Source: Metaphire vulgaris (lineage: Eukaryota > Annelida > Clitellata > Crassiclitellata > Megascolecidae). From it: 64,000 bases of DNA. The notes beneath the pieces are model-generated. The model did not search any database and was not told the origin of the DNA. It saw only the letters and a list, made by a program, of their open reading frames with translations. This document shows positions 61,243 to 64,000 of this stretch, one piece after another (the first letter of the stretch is position 1; the number at the start of each line of letters is the position of its first letter). A program made the position numbers and the translations under genes. The DNA lies in contig CM030835.1 of the NCBI GenBank assembly GCA_018105865.1, positions 22,366,934 through 22,430,933 of the forward strand, in the 5' to 3' direction.

Positions 61243-62436
61243 GTGTTATATACTGACTTACCATTGAATACGTACGGCGCAGCCGATGCTGGCCATCGAA
61301 CTGTCTTACTGCAACTGGACCTGTCAGCTGCCTTCGACACAGTTGATACTAATACTTTGCTGCGCAGGCTTCACTACACGTTTGGCATCTCCGGACGGCC
61401 TCTCGACTGGATAGCATCGTACCTCACTCGCCGCACTCAGACTGTACGTGTTGGCAGCAAACAGTCATCGACGGAGAGCTGCGAATTTGGAGTCCCACAA
61501 GGTTCAGTACTCGGACCGCTGTTATTCACACTGTATGTTGCGCCAGTGACACAAATTGCTGCTTCATCCGGAGTGACTATAGCACAGTATGCCGATGACA
61601 CACAATTATACATTGCGCTCACTAACAACAAAGCAATGTCAACACTGGACAATAATTGTTTCCATGCTGTTCACCTCTGGCTTGATGTCAATGGATTGTC
61701 GCTGAATCCAGACAAGACGGAAGCCATTGTCGTCGGAACTTGCTCGCGGCAGCGCACAGACGGCAGGATTTCATCCGTTGTGATAGGCACTCATTGCATT
61801 CAAACAAAAAGCAACATCCGCAGTCTGGGTGTAATCATCGACGACACTTTGTCTTTTGATGCCCATGTTGACGCAATTTGCAAGTCAACATACTTTCACA
61901 TTCGGGCTCTAAGGCACATCCGCAACAGCATCGACTTTGACACAGCCGCCTCAATAGCCTGTTCCGTGGTCAGCAGTAGACTGGACTACTGCAACTCTGT
62001 ACTTCACAGCACCTCGGGAAAAAACTTACAGAAGTTGCAACGGGTACAGAACTCACTGGCCAGGACTGTTTGTAAATTGCGCCGAATAGAACATATTACA
62101 CCGATCCTCGCTCGACTCCATTGGCTACCAATACGATATCGCATTCAGTACAAGATCGCGCTTATCACTTTTAAGACAATAACAACACAACAACCCAGCT
62201 ACTTGGCAGACGGCATTCAATTGCAGGGACAGTCTCGCCTACTCAGATCACGTGGTGCCAATAAACTGATAAAGCGGCGCACTCGCCTTCCTCTCACCGA
62301 CCGTTCCTTCGCAATCGCTGCTCCGTCTGTCTGGAACAATCTACGTAAATCTGTCACTTCGGACTTAACTGTTTCGTTGATTGTTTTTAAACGCCGACTG
62401 AAAACTGCACTCTGCAGTTTGGCCTACACTGCTTAG
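61243..62436 (+). CDS. 5'-truncated L2/CR1-like LINE reverse transcriptase, frame intact
   Basis: From RT motif A (QLDLSAAFDTVD, near 61310) through GVPQGSVLGPLLF (motif B) and QYADDTQLY (motif C) to the C-terminal ARLHWLPIRYRIQYK and SVWNNL blocks and stop at 62434-62436. No frameshift or stop. The endonuclease and RT fingers are absent, so the copy is dead on arrival but young. The first residues before about 61270 are probably flanking sequence read in frame. The 3' tail ends in an (AAT)n run at 62507-62536. It resembles the minus-strand relic at 35108-35755. Confidence 0.85.
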   Translation: MLYTDLPLNTYGAADAGHRTVLLQLDLSAAFDTVDTNTLLRRLHYTFGISGRPLDWIASYLTRRTQTVRVGSKQSSTESCEFGVPQGSVLGPLLFTLYVAPVTQIAASSGVTIAQYADDTQLYIALTNNKAMSTLDNNCFHAVHLWLDVNGLSLNPDKTEAIVVGTCSRQRTDGRISSVVIGTHCIQTKSNIRSLGVIIDDTLSFDAHVDAICKSTYFHIRALRHIRNSIDFDTAASIACSVVSSRLDYCNSVLHSTSGKNLQKLQRVQNSLARTVCKLRRIEHITPILARLHWLPIRYRIQYKIALITFKTITTQQPSYLADGIQLQGQSRLLRSRGANKLIKRRTRLPLTDRSFAIAAPSVWNNLRKSVTSDLTVSLIVFKRRLKTALCSLAYTA

Positions 62437-62539
62437 GTTATGTGACTCGCCCTGCACTTATGATTCTTCACTTGTGAATGACTTAATGTGCGTTAACAAC
62501 CATGTAATAATAATAGTAATAATAATAATAATAATATCC

Positions 62540-62929
62540 ATCGTGAAATTTCTAATAAAACAGCAAATTCCGTTTTCATTAAACCAAAGACATGATTTGA
62601 AAATATTTAGAAATATTTAAATAAGAGAATATTAGCACGTATTTAAACATTCCAGTTACACATTTCATAAATAGTCCATTAAAACTCTTTTAAAAGGTAT
62701 GTTGATTATAAGTTTAGATAGCTGATGAACAAAAACTGGGCTTAAGTTCTTCAGTTAATCATATTCCACATAAAATCTATACTAAAACTACACTAAATTC
62801 CACTTTCATGAAACCAAAGATAAGACAGTCATACACATGAAGAGTGAGTATTTGTATTAATATTTTGCTTAAGAGACTTCTTTCCATTCATTCGATAGAT
62901 GTCGCAATATTGCGCAATGCTAACAGAGC
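62540..62929. other. No gene; short direct repeat
   Basis: AAATTCC(G/A)(T/C)TTTCAT...AAACCAAAGA occurs at about 62565 and again at about 62795. No coding sequence. Confidence 0.5.
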
Positions 62930-62937
62930 GCTTAGAC

Positions 62938-63197
62938 CAGAGGTTCCCAAAGTTTTTTGATCTCGGACCCCTATTTTGTTCCCAGCTTAGCTCGCGGACC
63001 ACATTATTTAACAAGTGACAAGAAAAAAAGATTATCATCAATACCATCCTTCCTAAATGTAGTGACAAGCAAAAAAGGTAGTCTGTGTTACGGTTAGGCC
63101 TAACCCTAACCCTAAATATTTTGGGAGGCTCTCGCGGACCCCCGCCATATCCTCCGCGGACCCCCTCCGGTCCGCGGACCACAGTTTGGAACCGCTG
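62938..63197. mobile_element. hAT-Charlie-like MITE, 260 bp
   Basis: Perfect duplication GCTTAGAC (62930-62937 and 63198-63205). Ends CAGAGGTTCCCAAAGT and TTTGGAACCGCTG are inverted. Subterminal CGGACC / GGTCCGCGGACC motifs. Confidence 0.88.
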
Positions 63198-63205
63198 GCT
63201 TAGAC

Positions 63206-64000
63206 GAGTGTTTAGTATAAAAGTGACATTGGGATAGACTCCAATGGAGCGAAAGACATTGAAGAAAGAAGCCTTCTGCTAAATGGAAAAGAGAAATTGC
63301 TCTGATATTTTACTCATCTTAGGATATCGAAGACTTTAAATGCAGTTATTTGTAATAGTCTATGCCAATGAAATCGCACACCTTTTCAAAACTGACTCCA
63401 AAAGCTATTTATTTGGTACATGGCATAATATATTGCGCTACGGCGGCTTTAGTTCTTTGGTTAAAAATATTTTTGTAGCGAATATTTTTCGATATTCGCA
63501 AAATTCAAGAAAAAAACTGTAATAATTTTCTTTCTGAATGTAGGTTATGTAGCCAATATATACAAACACGAAAAGATTAATATTTTGTGAATTTTGCGAA
63601 TATTTCTGAAAATTTGCGACAAAAATAAAAAAATAGCCTAAGTGTAATGTAATTAATGTAATGTGTATAGGGATTCGGATTACTAGATTTTTAAAATAGA
63701 ATAAATAGTAATCTGGCTTCTTCTTCTTCTTAACCCCTTTACCGTCCATTTAAATTTCAATACCATCAACGTACCGGCCATTTATTTTTAGAGAACAGCG
63801 TATTTCAAGGCTGATTTTTAAATGTAGCCTACTATAGCTTCGTTTATATAAAAGCTAGGAAGATGAGTTATACACCATTGTTTAGCTTCTTCAGTGCTCT
63901 TTCTAACCATCCGTGCTAAAAAAAATTAGGGTAGGGCACAATATATGGTGTAAAAAATATGCCCCTAAACAATTTTCAAACCTCTCCAGGAAAAATTGAG
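63206..64000. other. No gene recognised; possible piggyBac-like end at 63732
   Basis: AT-rich, with several TTTGCGAATATT-like motifs at 63475-63625. TTAACCCCTTTACCG at about 63732 resembles a piggyBac left end, but the element would run out of the window. Confidence 0.35.

Overview
This window looks like animal (metazoan) nuclear DNA, AT-rich and crowded with transposable elements. I find no host single-copy gene that I can support. Nearly every recognisable coding stretch belongs to a mobile element, usually broken by frameshifts, stops, truncation or nested insertions. The mix is typical of marine invertebrate or basal deuterostome genomes: Ty3/Gypsy, CR1/L2-like and RTE-like LINEs, piggyBac, hAT, Harbinger-like and TNP2-like transposons, a tRNA-derived SINE and many microsatellites. 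The Ty3/Gypsy element has the unusual order gag-protease-integrase-RT-RNase H, which defines Gmr1-like elements first described in deuterostomes. Species cannot be fixed from the sequence alone.

Layout. 1-16 kb: a tRNA-derived SINE (1.36 kb); a TA-flanked long-inverted-repeat element (3.83-6.64 kb) containing a hAT-like element that contains another; a 326-bp hAT MITE (7.6 kb); two copies of a widespread multi-copy gene family of unknown function (9.7-11.1 and 11.56-13.32 kb, minus strand); and a 1.6-kb hAT-like element (14.08-15.67 kb). 16-22 kb: two different non-LTR retroelements meet tail to tail at a TA microsatellite, then a very long TA array and a Harbinger-like relic. 22-33 kb: a minus-strand LINE was hit by a piggyBac copy at a TTAA site, and that piggyBac was hit by a young 6.5-kb Gmr1-like LTR retrotransposon with 173-bp LTRs and a 4-bp target duplication. 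A second piggyBac relic and a fold-back element with a telomere-like core follow.

33-49 kb: a degenerate C2H2 zinc-finger relic, three LINE fragments (one 2.3 kb long), then a TNP2-like transposase pseudogene (40.4-42.5 kb) followed on the same strand by an intron-containing DUF4806-type gene (43.0-45.45 kb). hAT MITEs and an 83-bp tandem array follow. 50.07-56.92 kb: a complete, very young LTR retrotransposon (LTRs of 945 and 943 bp, 5-bp duplication ATACG). It has no recognisable reverse transcriptase or integrase. Instead it carries a roughly 1,055-codon frame broken by a single UAG, and its leader holds a run of ten small stem-loops with a conserved loop. 57.2-60.7 kb: a second TNP2 + DUF4806 cassette (minus strand, decayed), bounded by inverted repeats and interrupted by nested hAT elements. 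61.2-64 kb: a truncated LINE and a further hAT MITE.

How the parts relate. Exact target-site duplications at the nested insertions give a relative order: LINE, then piggyBac, then Gmr1; and fold-back, then hAT, then possibly a second hAT. The two most interesting systems are the structured-leader LTR element without pol and the recurring transposase + DUF4806 gene pair. All coordinates and family calls come from reading the sequence; no database search was possible.
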